This document shows, piece after piece, positions 33,134 through 42,086 of a DNA stretch of 64,000 bases. This DNA is from Pedobacter chitinilyticus. Its GTDB lineage: Bacteria > Bacteroidota > Bacteroidia > Sphingobacteriales > Sphingobacteriaceae. The stretch covers positions 396,799 to 460,798 of the forward strand of contig NZ_QMHN01000005.1 in the NCBI RefSeq assembly GCF_003313385.1. Direction: 5' to 3'. Numbering within the stretch: the stretch's first letter is position 1; each line of letters opens with the position of its first letter. The position numbers and the translations under genes were made by a program. The notes under the pieces were generated by a model, which was not told where the DNA came from, did not search any database, and worked only from the letters and a program-made list of their open reading frames with translations.

Positions 33134-34564
33134 ATGAGCAGAAAAAGAAAAAATACTGAACCCATCAGAATTTCGGGTTTAAGTATTATTGATATCGCCG
33201 AAGAGGGCAAAGGAGTGGGCAAAGCCGAAGAATTAGTGATTTTCGTAGATAAAGCCGTTCCTGGTGATGTGGTAGATGTGCGTTTGGTAAAGAAAAAGAA
33301 AAACTTTGCAGAGGCCGTAATCGAAACCCTGCATACCCCATCCGCTTTGCGCCAGGAATCATTTTGTAGCCACTTTGGTACTTGTGGTGGTTGTAAATGG
33401 CAACACATGCAATATCAAGCCCAATTAACCTATAAACAAAAAAGTGTTGAATCTGCTTTGCAGCGTTTAGGCAAAATAGATGTGAGCGGGATTGAACCAA
33501 TTTTAGGTTCTGCCGAAAACCAATATTATCGCAATAAGCTAGAGTTTACCTTTTCTAACAAACGTTGGTTAGATAGTAAGGACATGGCTGAGGAAGCTGA
33601 AGGCAGAGAGATGAATGCGCTTGGCTTTCACGTTCCTGGTAGATTTGATAAGATTTTAGGAGTGGAGCACTGCTATTTACAGGCCAACCCGAGTAATGAT
33701 ATTCGTTTAAAGGTGAGGGATTATGCATTGCAGCACCATTTAAGTTTTTACGATTTGCGTAATCACGAAGGAGCCATGCGTAACCTGATCATTCGTACAT
33801 CAAGCACAGGAGAAGTAATGGTAGGCGTGGTTTTTGCTTATGCTACACCAGAACAAATTGAGGGCTTGATGGAGTACCTTAAAGCCACTTTTCCAAAAAT
33901 TACCTCGTTGCAATATATCGTGAACCATAAAAAGAACGATACCATTTTCGACCAAGAGGTAGTGACTTATGCAGGCCGCGACCATATTTTTGAAGAAATG
34001 CCTTTGGGAAATGGCAAAAGCGTAAAATATAAGATTGGTATTAAGTCATTCTATCAAACTAACTCTGCGCAAGCTTATGAGCTATATCGGATCACCAAAG
34101 AATTTGCAGGATTAAAAGGCGATGAATTGGTTTACGATTTATATACTGGAGCGGGGACCATCGCTAATTTTGTAGCACATAGTGCAAAGCAGGTGGTGGG
34201 TGTAGAGTATGTACCTTCGGCCATTGAAGATGCGAAATTCAACGCTGAATTCAACGGCATCAACAATACTATTTTCTACGCAGGCGACATGAAAGATATC
34301 CTTACTAGAGAGTTTATTGCTGAGCACGGAAAACCTGACGTGGTGATTACCGATCCGCCTAGAGCAGGTATGCATGCGGATGTAGTAGAACGTTTACTGG
34401 AGATGGAAGCGGAGAAAATTGTTTACGTAAGTTGTAATGCGGCTACGCAAGCGAGGGATTTGGCATTGCTTACCGAAAAATATGATGTGATTAGAATTAA
34501 ACCAGTAGATATGTTCCCTCATACGCAGCACGTAGAGAACGTGGTTTTACTTCAACTCAAATAA
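33134..34564 (+). CDS. rlmD: 23S rRNA (uracil-C5)-methyltransferase, RlmD/RumA family
   Basis: A 476-residue SAM-dependent enzyme that makes 5-methyluridine in 23S rRNA. An N-terminal TRAM domain is followed by the iron-sulphur cysteines (SFCSHFGTCGGCKW). The SAM site is LYTGAGTIANF, the catalytic loop is DPPRAGMH, and VSCNAATQARDL holds the nucleophilic Cys. The fourth cluster Cys is probably that in EHCYLQ. Which uracil is modified cannot be told from sequence alone. The next gene starts one base after its stop. Confidence 0.9.
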   Translation: MSRKRKNTEPIRISGLSIIDIAEEGKGVGKAEELVIFVDKAVPGDVVDVRLVKKKKNFAEAVIETLHTPSALRQESFCSHFGTCGGCKWQHMQYQAQLTYKQKSVESALQRLGKIDVSGIEPILGSAENQYYRNKLEFTFSNKRWLDSKDMAEEAEGREMNALGFHVPGRFDKILGVEHCYLQANPSNDIRLKVRDYALQHHLSFYDLRNHEGAMRNLIIRTSSTGEVMVGVVFAYATPEQIEGLMEYLKATFPKITSLQYIVNHKKNDTIFDQEVVTYAGRDHIFEEMPLGNGKSVKYKIGIKSFYQTNSAQAYELYRITKEFAGLKGDELVYDLYTGAGTIANFVAHSAKQVVGVEYVPSAIEDAKFNAEFNGINNTIFYAGDMKDILTREFIAEHGKPDVVITDPPRAGMHADVVERLLEMEAEKIVYVSCNAATQARDLALLTEKYDVIRIKPVDMFPHTQHVENVVLLQLK

Positions 34565-34565
34565 G

Positions 34566-35114
34566 ATGAAAAATTGCTGTTTTTTCTTGTTGTCTGCGAT
34601 GATTTTGTTGGCCTGCCAAAGTAAGGAAACTAAAAAGGTAGAAGTAACAAGCAAAACATTCATCATGGATGCCGAAAAACAACAGTTGGATACCATTATA
34701 TTAGGAGAGAAAGATACTGCCATTATTGTAAAAGATAGGTTGGATACGGCTGATACTGGGGGTAAAAAACAACGCTACGAAATCAATATCATGTTCAGTA
34801 ATAAAAAATGGCCAACACTAAAATTCAATGAAGCCATTGGTGCTGATTTGTATATGATAGGTGATATTGATGGAGATGATCAACCAGAGTTATTGCTTAG
34901 GCCAGAATGGTTTAGCAGTTGCTGGGCAAGTATTAATCTTTTTAGTTTGAAAGAAGGCGCTTGGAAGTTGATTAAAAAAGGAAGCATGTACTTCTGTGCA
35001 GATGAATATCCTTTATCAAAGAGAATAGAAAAACAAAATGACACATATTATCTGCTGGTTGATACCTTGGCAGATGATCAATTTGTGGTACAAAAGAAAA
35101 AAATTAAGTTTTAG
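34566..35114 (+). CDS. Lipoprotein of unknown function with DxDGDxxxE loop
   Basis: A 182-residue lipoprotein (lipobox LLAC, Cys17). A Lys/Thr-rich linker precedes a beta-rich domain containing GDIDGDDQPELLLRPEWFSSCW. This acidic loop resembles calcium-binding FG-GAP/dockerin-like loops, and two or three further Cys could form a disulphide. No family is recognised. It lies one base after rlmD and three bases before the next gene, so it shares their transcript. Confidence 0.62.
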   Translation: MKNCCFFLLSAMILLACQSKETKKVEVTSKTFIMDAEKQQLDTIILGEKDTAIIVKDRLDTADTGGKKQRYEINIMFSNKKWPTLKFNEAIGADLYMIGDIDGDDQPELLLRPEWFSSCWASINLFSLKEGAWKLIKKGSMYFCADEYPLSKRIEKQNDTYYLLVDTLADDQFVVQKKKIKF

Positions 35115-35117
35115 CAT

Positions 35118-35528
35118 ATGGAATCAGAAGAGTTGTTAGGAAACTTAAATGGCAACGGTAATGAACCTAAGCAGGAAAAAAAGCAAAGCCCGTTGGTAAG
35201 TTTAGAGAAAGACTTGGAGTTTTACGCCGAGTCGATAAAGGAAGTGTCGGTAGAAATTATGGTAGAGGGCATTTCCCAAGCGCCTATTTTTATCGCCCAT
35301 CAGCATGAGGTGAAAATTGGCGAGATGATTTTAAATAGGGAAGAACTGAACACCAGTTGGACCATTCAAGCTTCTACCCTCGAAGAATTTGTTGAAAAGG
35401 GAATTATTTTACCCAATAAAAAAGAGCACTTTCTGAAAAACTACAAAAAGCCAGAAGATTTTATGTGCGTATTTGTAGTGGTGCCCGAAGGAGCCAATTT
35501 TATTTATTATCCTTATGCAAAAAAATAA
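35118..35528 (+). CDS. Conserved-looking cytoplasmic protein, unknown function
   Basis: A 136-residue acidic protein without signal peptide or membrane helix. A disordered Asn/Gly/Lys/Gln-rich first 25 residues precede an alpha/beta domain (VSVEIMVEGISQAPIFIAHQ, then FVVVPEGANFIYYPY at the C terminus). I do not recognise it. It ends the rlmD transcript, followed by two hairpins of which the second is a terminator. Confidence 0.6.
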   Translation: MESEELLGNLNGNGNEPKQEKKQSPLVSLEKDLEFYAESIKEVSVEIMVEGISQAPIFIAHQHEVKIGEMILNREELNTSWTIQASTLEEFVEKGIILPNKKEHFLKNYKKPEDFMCVFVVVPEGANFIYYPYAKK

Positions 35529-35530
35529 GC

Positions 35531-35620
35531 CAATGTCGTATCCGCGACATTGACTTTACTATTAACCAAACTAAGCAGTTTGCTCTTGATAAGGTAGGCA
35601 AAATATTGCCTACCTTTTTT
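35531..35620 (+). terminator. Two hairpins ending the rlmD unit
   Basis: CAATGTCG/CGACATTG (35531-35552) is followed by a perfect 11-base stem AAGGTAGGCAA/TTGCCTACCTT (35591-35616) with a T-run. The second is a standard terminator and lies just before the convergent GIN-domain gene. Confidence 0.88.
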
Positions 35621-35631
35621 GTTTTTAAAAA

Positions 35632-36354
35632 CTAGTTGGCGTGGGTAATGTCGCCACTTTTCGAGTTAGAAGTTTTCTTCAAAGCAGCATTTCCTTTATA
35701 AGTAATGTCGGCACCGCCGCTAGCTGAAGCAGTAAGTCCTTTATTTACATAAATGTCTACATCAGCACCTCCACTGCAATTTACTTGGGCATAGTCCACT
35801 TTAAAATCGAAAGCATCTAGGTCGGCACCACCGCTGGCACTAACGGTCATATTTTCAGCAGAACCTTTAAGTTCGATATCGGCACCGCCACTTACGGCAA
35901 TTTTAATATCCTTGCAAGTAAGATTAAGTTTAATATCAGCACCTCCGCTAGCGGCAAGCGAAAATCGATCTGTTCTTAATTGACCATCAATATAAACATC
36001 AGCACCGCCGCTAGCAGCCAAGCTGTTTAGGCTTTTAAAGGTTACATATACGTCAATAATTTTTCCTTTAAATATACGCGACCAGTTAACGCCTTCTTTG
36101 TATTTAATAGAAATGCCGCGGTCGTTTTTCTCTACAACTACATCTTTGATCACTTCTTCGTCTCCTTTAATCACAAGGCTTTCGGTATTACCCTGTTTTA
36201 AATGAAGATTAATGCCGCTGCTTACGCCGATACCGTTAAAATCGCTTACAGAAACTTGTCTACTATTTTGAGCAAATACATTAAAGTAGGTAAGGCTGCA
36301 GATGAAGAAAAGGACAAATGTTAGATTTTTTTTAAGTGCTAATGATTTTTTCAT
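35632..36354 (-). CDS. GIN-domain (DUF2807) exported protein with SGGAD repeats
   Basis: A 240-residue exported protein, signal peptide ending NVFA|QNS. The GIN domain begins with FNGIGVSSGINLHLKQG, and the rest carries six SGGAD/I/L repeats spaced 15-25 residues. This pattern suggests a right-handed beta-helix or beta-roll with a turn at each SGGAD. The repeat shows at DNA level as recurring GCACCGCCGCT-type words. The ATG at 36354 is preferred to the TTG two codons earlier. Function is unknown; relatives are envelope proteins. Confidence 0.85.
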   Translation of the reverse strand: MKKSLALKKNLTFVLFFICSLTYFNVFAQNSRQVSVSDFNGIGVSSGINLHLKQGNTESLVIKGDEEVIKDVVVEKNDRGISIKYKEGVNWSRIFKGKIIDVYVTFKSLNSLAASGGADVYIDGQLRTDRFSLAASGGADIKLNLTCKDIKIAVSGGADIELKGSAENMTVSASGGADLDAFDFKVDYAQVNCSGGADVDIYVNKGLTASASGGADITYKGNAALKKTSNSKSGDITHAN

Positions 36355-36479
36355 GTTCAAGTGGTTTTGTATATAAGACGTAAGCGATATGCGAAACGTT
36401 GCGCTAATAACTAAAAAAAAATCAATATTTGATATTGAGGCTTAAAATCGTTCTTTTGTAAATGCTAAAGCACCATAAT

Positions 36480-36989
36480 ATGCCCCAAAATCAAGTCCTT
36501 ATTTTAGACCAAAAACAGATCCAGCAAAAGATCAATAGAATTGCTTACCAAATCCTAGAAGATAACCTAGATGAAAAAGAGATTATACTGGCTGGAATTT
36601 GGGATAGAGGCTATAAATTGGCAGTTAGATTGCAGAAGACGTTAAACGAAATTTCTGAATTTAAAACGACTTTATTGCGTATCGATTTGGAAAAGCAAAG
36701 CAGTAAGTTGGTGGCAAAAACCGATTTGCCAGAAAGTAACTGGAAAAATAAAGTCATCATCTTGGTAGATGATGTATTGAACAGTGGTAAAACACTTGCG
36801 TACGGCTTAGGCGTTTTTCTAAATACCCCCCATAAAAAAATCAGAACGGTAGTTTTGGTAGATAGAAGTCATAAGATATTCCCTATTGCTACTGATTTTG
36901 TGGGTTTAGAATTGGCCACCATTTTAAAGGAGCATGTCGATGTGATTATGGATGTAGAGGGAGAAGAAGACAGGGTTTATTTGAGCTAA
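36480..36989 (+). CDS. Phosphoribosyltransferase-family protein (PyrR-like)
   Basis: A 169-residue type I phosphoribosyltransferase fold. The PRPP loop is VIILVDDVLNSGKTLAYGL (about 97-115), and the pyrophosphate loop is AGIWDRGYKLA. Length and layout resemble PyrR or hypoxanthine-type enzymes, but the base specificity cannot be fixed. ATG 36480 (MPQNQVLILDQ) is chosen over 36462, because the upstream six codons look unlike relatives. Confidence 0.8.
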   Translation: MPQNQVLILDQKQIQQKINRIAYQILEDNLDEKEIILAGIWDRGYKLAVRLQKTLNEISEFKTTLLRIDLEKQSSKLVAKTDLPESNWKNKVIILVDDVLNSGKTLAYGLGVFLNTPHKKIRTVVLVDRSHKIFPIATDFVGLELATILKEHVDVIMDVEGEEDRVYLS

Positions 36990-37012
36990 CTAAGAACATT
37001 CAACTTTCGCAT

Positions 37013-37043
37013 AAAAAAGGCAGGTTCAAAAACCTACCTTTTT
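37013..37043 (+). terminator. Terminator between the PRTase and Fic genes
   Basis: The stem AAAGGCAGGTT/AACCTACCTTT (one mismatch) with a T-run overlaps the last codons of the convergent Fic gene. Confidence 0.72.
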
Positions 37044-37990
37044 CTTTTCCTGTTCACCACATAATTTTTTACCGCTTCTTTGGTGGTAAGCCAGTTTTTG
37101 CCTTCTTTGTAGGCGTCTATTTTACCTTGCCTTGCTAATAAACTGACGTATTCTTGCCCGTAAGGGAAGCTTGGCTCGGAAACTATACTTGAGATGGGTT
37201 CGTAATCGTCATAGCTTTTACCAGGCAACGAATTGATGTACATATTTAAAGACCGTTCGGTTGCCTGTAGCATCAATAAGCAAAGTTTATGATAGCTTCC
37301 CTTGTTTGCTTGATTAATCGCCTCGTAGTATTTCTTCCTGTCATTTTTAAGAATAATTGCAGGCGGAAATCCTTTTCTCATCAATAAAAGATTCATCGCT
37401 AAACGAACAGTACGGCCATTTCCATCAAAAAAAGGATGTATCCAAACAAGTTTGTGATGAAATAATGTAGCTAAAACCAAATCATCAGCATTGATGGGAT
37501 TGGTATTTGCAAAAGAAATTAGTTCATCAAAAAGATCAGGAACTATTTTGGCATTTGGAGGAGTGAAGTTTGCGCCAACAATACGCACACCACCGTTCCT
37601 TAAACGCCCTGCAAAATCATCTTCAATATTTTTTAAGATATAGCCATGCAGATTTAAGATATCAATGCTCCTTAAGGTGTAATCTGGATTAATTAGACTG
37701 TATAAATAATCTATCGCTTTTTCGTGATTAACGACTTCAAAATGCTCCCTCAAAGATTTGCCACCAACAGTAATTCCTTCTTCTAAAATAAGCTGTGTTT
37801 CACGAAGATTTAGTGTATTGCCTTCAATACTGTTCGAATTGTAGGTCCATTCAAGGTTAAGTTGGTCCTTAATTTTTTGCAATACAGTATTGGGCAAAGG
37901 CCTTGATTGGTCAATCTTTGCTTTTTTCTCATATAGCCTTTCTATTTGCGGCTTTAATTCTTCTAAATCTTTTAAATCAAAATCCCACAT
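37034..37990 (-). CDS. Fic-domain protein (AMPylase-type), class II
   Basis: A 318-residue Fic protein. The N-terminal inhibitory motif SNSIEG (Ser52 to Gly57) is the [S/T]xxxE[G/N] helix that keeps such enzymes auto-inhibited. The catalytic loop is HPFFDGNGR at 185-193, complete, so AMP transfer to a target hydroxyl is expected. The C terminus is a winged-helix-like region with a basic end (NRKRKR). No antitoxin partner is adjacent, as expected when the inhibitor is in cis. A TAAATTTG -7 box lies at 38008-38015 on this strand. Confidence 0.9.
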   Translation of the reverse strand: MWDFDLKDLEELKPQIERLYEKKAKIDQSRPLPNTVLQKIKDQLNLEWTYNSNSIEGNTLNLRETQLILEEGITVGGKSLREHFEVVNHEKAIDYLYSLINPDYTLRSIDILNLHGYILKNIEDDFAGRLRNGGVRIVGANFTPPNAKIVPDLFDELISFANTNPINADDLVLATLFHHKLVWIHPFFDGNGRTVRLAMNLLLMRKGFPPAIILKNDRKKYYEAINQANKGSYHKLCLLMLQATERSLNMYINSLPGKSYDDYEPISSIVSEPSFPYGQEYVSLLARQGKIDAYKEGKNWLTTKEAVKNYVVNRKRKR

Positions 37991-38065
37991 TTCACTAATA
38001 TCGCTATCAAATTTATTTAAATTATCCGATATTAAAAATTTTATTTAATTTAAACTTCTTCTGCG

Positions 38066-38073
38066 TACCTTTG
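38066..38073 (+). promoter_or_regulatory. -7 box of ispH
   Basis: TACCTTTG, ten bases before the ispH ATG; a very short leader is implied. Confidence 0.55.
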
Positions 38074-38083
38074 TATATTCATT

Positions 38084-38932
38084 ATGAGCTATAATTTAAA
38101 AGTTACAATAGATAAATCATCAGGTTTCTGTTTTGGAGTAGTTTACGCCATCGATATGGCTGAAGACATTTTGGACAGGGAAGATTATTTGTATTGTCTT
38201 GGCGATATTGTCCATAACGATGAAGAAGTAGAACGCTTAAGAGTAAAGGGTCTAAGGATTATCGATCACGAAAAGCTTAAGGAACTTCGCAACGAAAAAG
38301 TGCTGATTAGGGCACATGGTGAGGCACCTTCCACCTATGAATTGGCCTTGGCAAACAATCTTACATTGATCGATGCCTCCTGTCCAGTAGTGTTAAAGCT
38401 GCAAAATCGTATTAAAAACTCTCACGACGATGAAGAGCAAATCCTCATCTTTGGAAAACATGGTCATGCCGAGGTGATTGGCTTACAAGGTCAAACGGAT
38501 GGCAAAGCTTTGGTTTTTATGGACATTGCGGAATTGGACAATGTTGAGCTCCCCAATAAATTCACTTTATACAGCCAAACCACCAAAAGCGTAGATAAAT
38601 TTTATCAGATCAAAGACGAGCTGATTAAAAGAGGTTACGATGTAAAAGCAAACGATACCATTTGTAGGCAGGTTTCTAACCGTTACGAAGAACTGGAAGA
38701 ATTTGTTAAAGACTTTGATAAAATCATATTCGTTTCTGGTAAAAAATCTTCGAACGGAAAAGTGCTGTACGATGTATGCAAGAAATATAATGACGAGTCA
38801 TATTTCATTTCAAACGTAGAAGAATTGAATAAAGACTGGTTCAAGTCCAACGATCGTATAGGAATCTGTGGAGCAACATCAACACCTATGTGGCTCATGG
38901 AAAAGGTGAAAACAGAGATTGAGTCTTACTAA
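38084..38932 (+). CDS. ispH: 4-hydroxy-3-methylbut-2-enyl diphosphate reductase
   Basis: A 282-residue iron-sulphur enzyme, last step of the methylerythritol phosphate route to isoprenoids. Three cluster cysteines are present: SGFCFGV (about 15), DASCPVV and DTICRQV. Substrate residues around EEVERL, RAHGEAP and GKHGHAEVIG are also present. It is separated by 253 bases of word-like sequence from hemH. Confidence 0.95.
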   Translation: MSYNLKVTIDKSSGFCFGVVYAIDMAEDILDREDYLYCLGDIVHNDEEVERLRVKGLRIIDHEKLKELRNEKVLIRAHGEAPSTYELALANNLTLIDASCPVVLKLQNRIKNSHDDEEQILIFGKHGHAEVIGLQGQTDGKALVFMDIAELDNVELPNKFTLYSQTTKSVDKFYQIKDELIKRGYDVKANDTICRQVSNRYEELEEFVKDFDKIIFVSGKKSSNGKVLYDVCKKYNDESYFISNVEELNKDWFKSNDRIGICGATSTPMWLMEKVKTEIESY

Positions 38933-38939
38933 ATGCCTC

Positions 38940-39155
38940 GGTTGTAAGTTGAGGTGTTCTAAAGTTTGAAGGTTAGTGCGAGTGACCAACTGAAAATTTT
39001 TAGTACAGTAATGCTAAATTGTTTTATTGTTGTTGAAATTTAGATGTGCTAAGTTATTGGCGGTTTGTAATTCAACTGTTAACTGCCAACTGAAAACTTT
39101 TTTGTGTCTCTTCTGTGTCTTAAAATCTAAAATCTTACATCTACAATCGTAAATC
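38940..39155 (+). repeat. Word-repeat region between ispH and hemH
   Basis: G/T-rich words (GGTTGTAAGTTGAGG, AAGTTTGAAGGTTAG) open the region. It continues with CCAACTGAAAA twice (around 38982 and 39081) and closes with AATCTAAAATCTTACATC-like words. It follows the same G/T-then-A/C order as the atp gaps, but with longer spacing. I see no gene. Confidence 0.5.
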
Positions 39156-39159
39156 AAGT

Positions 39160-39167
39160 TATATTTG
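39160..39167 (+). promoter_or_regulatory. -7 box of hemH
   Basis: TATATTTG covers the in-frame TTG at 39165, so the start must be the ATG at 39186. Confidence 0.58.
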
Positions 39168-39185
39168 CGACAAATAAGAAAATTA

Positions 39186-40196
39186 ATGGCCAAAAAAGGT
39201 ATACTATTAGTTAATCTGGGTACACCAGATAGTCCTGAAGTAAAAGATGTAAGAAAATATCTTGATCAATTTTTAATGGATGAACGGGTAATTGATATCC
39301 CAAAACTCAATAGAACCTTATTGGTTAAAGGGATCATTGTTCCTTTCCGTAGCCCAAAAACTTCAAAGCTTTATAAAAAGATATGGAACGAAAAAGGTTC
39401 GCCTTTACTCTACTACAGTGAACAGCAGGCTAAAATGCTGCAAGATAGGCTAGGTAGTGAATATCAGGTAGAATTAGCAATGCGCTATCAAAGCCCATCT
39501 ATAGAAGGTGCTTTGGAAAATTTGAAAAAGGGATTGGTAAGCAGTATCAAAGTAATTCCTTTATTTCCTCAATACGCATCGGCTAGCACGGGCTCAGTTT
39601 TGCAATTAGTGATGGAGCTGTTGAGTAAATGGCCAACCATACCTCCAGTGTCTTTTGTGAATTCGTTTCACGACAATGATTTAATGCTGGAAATATTTGC
39701 AGATAATGCAAGAAAGCATGGCGTTGAAAACTATGATCACGTGTTGTTCAGTTTCCACGGTTTGCCACAAAGGCAAATGACAAAATCAGACCATACAGGG
39801 AAGTACTGCTTGAAAGTTAATAACTGCTGTGAAAATTATAACAATGCAAACAAATTCTGTTATTCGGCGCAATGCCACAACACAGCAAAACTGTTGGCAG
39901 AGAAACTAGAGCTTTCCCGTGAAAATTATTCGGTTTGCTACCAGTCGCGTTTAGGAAAGGAGCCTTGGATACAACCATACACCACCGATGTATTGAAGAA
40001 ATTGGCTGCCGATGGTAAAAAGCGCCTTCTGGTATTTAGTCCTGCTTTTGTGGCTGACTGCTTAGAGACTATTTACGAAATCACGGTAGAATATAACGAA
40101 GAATTTAAAGAGCTTGGTGGAGAGCATGTGCAATTGGTAGAGAGCTTGAATACAGATGCGAGATTTATAGAAGTCTTAGCCGAAATGTCGATATAA
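39186..40196 (+). CDS. hemH: Ferrochelatase
   Basis: A 336-residue enzyme that inserts ferrous iron into protoporphyrin IX. Motifs are LLVNLGTPDSPE, the catalytic His in FSFHGLPQRQ, and the later PAFVADCLETIYE. A Cys-rich insert follows the His motif, with Cys208, 214, 215, 225 and 230. Some bacterial ferrochelatases carry an internal [2Fe-2S] cluster in this place, so a cluster is plausible here. The stop overlaps the ATG of the next gene (TAATG). Confidence 0.94.
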   Translation: MAKKGILLVNLGTPDSPEVKDVRKYLDQFLMDERVIDIPKLNRTLLVKGIIVPFRSPKTSKLYKKIWNEKGSPLLYYSEQQAKMLQDRLGSEYQVELAMRYQSPSIEGALENLKKGLVSSIKVIPLFPQYASASTGSVLQLVMELLSKWPTIPPVSFVNSFHDNDLMLEIFADNARKHGVENYDHVLFSFHGLPQRQMTKSDHTGKYCLKVNNCCENYNNANKFCYSAQCHNTAKLLAEKLELSRENYSVCYQSRLGKEPWIQPYTTDVLKKLAADGKKRLLVFSPAFVADCLETIYEITVEYNEEFKELGGEHVQLVESLNTDARFIEVLAEMSI

Positions 40197-40807
40197 TGGA
40201 TAGTAAACACTTAGAAAAACTTGAACTTTTAACCAAAAGAACTGAAGGAGAATATCAAGCTTTCTTGTACGATTGTGATGGAACTTTAGCCGATAACATG
40301 ATGGCGCATAAGTTAGCCTACAAGGAAGTGGCCGCAAATTATGGTGTGGGGTTAGATTTAAACATGGTAGATGAATTTGCGGGGATGCCAACGGCTATTT
40401 TTGCTGGAGAAATTACCAAGAGATACGGTGTTTCGTTACCTGATACTTTTGCCAGTGAAAAATCACAAATCTTTATCGATAAATATATTGAACAAACCCA
40501 GCCTATTTCTTACGTGGCAGAACATCTGAAAAATCACGTTGGGAAAGTTAAAATAGCAGTTGTATCTGGGGGTAGCAGAAAAACGGTGACCAAAACCTTG
40601 ACCGTGTTGGGATTAATTGATTTGGTTGATGTGTTGGTTTGCGCAGGTGAAACCCCAAAAGGAAAGCCAGCACCAGATCCGTTTTTGGCGGCGGCCCAAG
40701 CTCTTGGCGTAGAACCTAAAAAGTGTATTGTTTTTGAAGATGCAGAATTAGGAGTGCAAGGTGCTATCGCTGCGGGGATGGATTGGGTACGTATAGATCA
40801 AATTTAA
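40196..40807 (+). CDS. HAD-superfamily phosphatase (beta-phosphoglucomutase-like)
   Basis: A 203-residue HAD hydrolase. Motif I is LYDCDGTLADN, motif II VVSGGSRKTV, motif III Lys in GKPAPDPF, and motif IV FEDAELGVQGA. A helical C1 cap sits between motifs I and II, as in sugar-phosphate phosphatases and phosphoglucomutases. It is translationally coupled to hemH, though no haem role is evident. Its end overlaps waaA (convergent) by four bases. Confidence 0.87.
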   Translation: MDSKHLEKLELLTKRTEGEYQAFLYDCDGTLADNMMAHKLAYKEVAANYGVGLDLNMVDEFAGMPTAIFAGEITKRYGVSLPDTFASEKSQIFIDKYIEQTQPISYVAEHLKNHVGKVKIAVVSGGSRKTVTKTLTVLGLIDLVDVLVCAGETPKGKPAPDPFLAAAQALGVEPKKCIVFEDAELGVQGAIAAGMDWVRIDQI

Positions 40808-42021
40808 TCCTCAAAAATTTTCTTCATAATCATTTCTGTTGCACCTTTTTTGTTGGCTACATATTTTTTTGCCAGCGTTCCGCTTTCATGAGCTATGTAA
40901 TGCTCAAAAGCAGCGGTAAGTTCTTCGGCATTGTTAATGTTTTTTGCAGCACCAATTTCAATCAAGTCTTTCGCCTCTTGAAATTTATGATAGTTTGGTC
41001 CAAATATTACTGGAAGGCCAAATGCGGCTGCCTCTAAAGTATTGTGTATGCCTACGCCAAACCCTCCTCCTATATAGGCTATTTGACCATATTGGTATAA
41101 AGAAGAAAGCATGCCGATATTATCAATGATCAAAACTTGTGAGTTGATTTCAGAGCTTGCATTTACATCTAAATTAGAAAATCTCAAGCCATTTGGAAAT
41201 AGATCAGTAATAGTACTGATATGCCCTTCATGAATTTCGTGCGGCGCAATCACCAATTTCCAGTCTGGATTTTTTGTGGCCAAATCAACGAGTAATTTCT
41301 CGTCCTCTGGCCAAGTGCTGCCCGCTATTAAAACGGGGGCTTCACCGCAAAAATTTTCAATAATAGGGAGCTTTTTCGGGGTTTTCGCATTCTCGTAAAC
41401 ACGGTCAAATCTGGTATCTCCACTAATATCCACGTTGTCAATGTCGATGTTGTTCAGCAAAGCGGCACTTTCTTTATTTTGTACAAAAAAGTGTCTCACG
41501 CATTTCAATACATTTCTGTAAAATCCTCCGTATCCTTTAAAAAAGATTTGGTTTGATCGAAAAATACCTGATATGATATAAAGGGGGATGTTTTGGTTCG
41601 CTAAAGCGTTAAAGTAGTTTGGCCAAAACTCGTATTTGGTGAAAATGGCCATTTTGGGATTTACCAAACTCACAAACTTATGGGCATTCGAGATAGTGTC
41701 TAAAGGAAGATAAAATATACCGTCGGCCAAAGCATAGTTCTTTCTGATTTCATATCCAGAAGGCGAGAAGAAAGTCACTATTATTTTTTCACTAGGTTTT
41801 GATGCTTTGATGCTTTCCAATACAGGTCGGCCCTGTTCAAATTCGCCTAAAGATGCAAAATGGAACCAGATAGGACGCTCGTTTCCATTAAATTTAGCTG
41901 AAATATGTTTAAAAATCCCTTTTCTTCCCTCTATGAATAGTTTAGCCTTCGCATTAAAAAGTGATGCTAATCTTACCAGAAGGCCGTAAATTAACATACT
42001 AATGTTGTAAAGCCAATACAT
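40804..42021 (-). CDS. waaA: 3-deoxy-D-manno-octulosonic acid (Kdo) transferase
   Basis: A 405-residue GT30 enzyme that adds Kdo to lipid A precursor at the inner membrane. An N-terminal anchor helix is followed by the acceptor motif HFASLGEFEQGRPVLE and the donor-binding part (VLIAGSTWPEDE and GGGFGVGIHNTLEAAAFGLPVIFGP). It is divergent from ugd. An 8-base inverted repeat TATCTTCG/CGAAGATA (42039-42056) lies between the two and could be a shared operator. Confidence 0.92.
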   Translation of the reverse strand: MYWLYNISMLIYGLLVRLASLFNAKAKLFIEGRKGIFKHISAKFNGNERPIWFHFASLGEFEQGRPVLESIKASKPSEKIIVTFFSPSGYEIRKNYALADGIFYLPLDTISNAHKFVSLVNPKMAIFTKYEFWPNYFNALANQNIPLYIISGIFRSNQIFFKGYGGFYRNVLKCVRHFFVQNKESAALLNNIDIDNVDISGDTRFDRVYENAKTPKKLPIIENFCGEAPVLIAGSTWPEDEKLLVDLATKNPDWKLVIAPHEIHEGHISTITDLFPNGLRFSNLDVNASSEINSQVLIIDNIGMLSSLYQYGQIAYIGGGFGVGIHNTLEAAAFGLPVIFGPNYHKFQEAKDLIEIGAAKNINNAEELTAAFEHYIAHESGTLAKKYVANKKGATEMIMKKIFED

Positions 42022-42038
42022 ATTGCTGCATAATTTGT

Positions 42039-42056
42039 TATCTTCGCTCGAAGATA
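42039..42056. promoter_or_regulatory. Inverted repeat between waaA and ugd
   Basis: TATCTTCG, two bases, CGAAGATA, in the 65-base divergent gap. It may be a protein-binding site or a leader hairpin of ugd. Confidence 0.4.
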
Positions 42057-42086
42057 GATATTAATGTTAAAAACACTCCAAAATAT

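Noticed and set aside
33031..33500. Minus-strand frames over the rlmD start
   Set aside because: Antisense shadows of a well supported gene.
39165..39185. TTG start of hemH
   Set aside because: It is inside the TATATTTG -7 box; ATG 39186 begins the conserved ferrochelatase N terminus.
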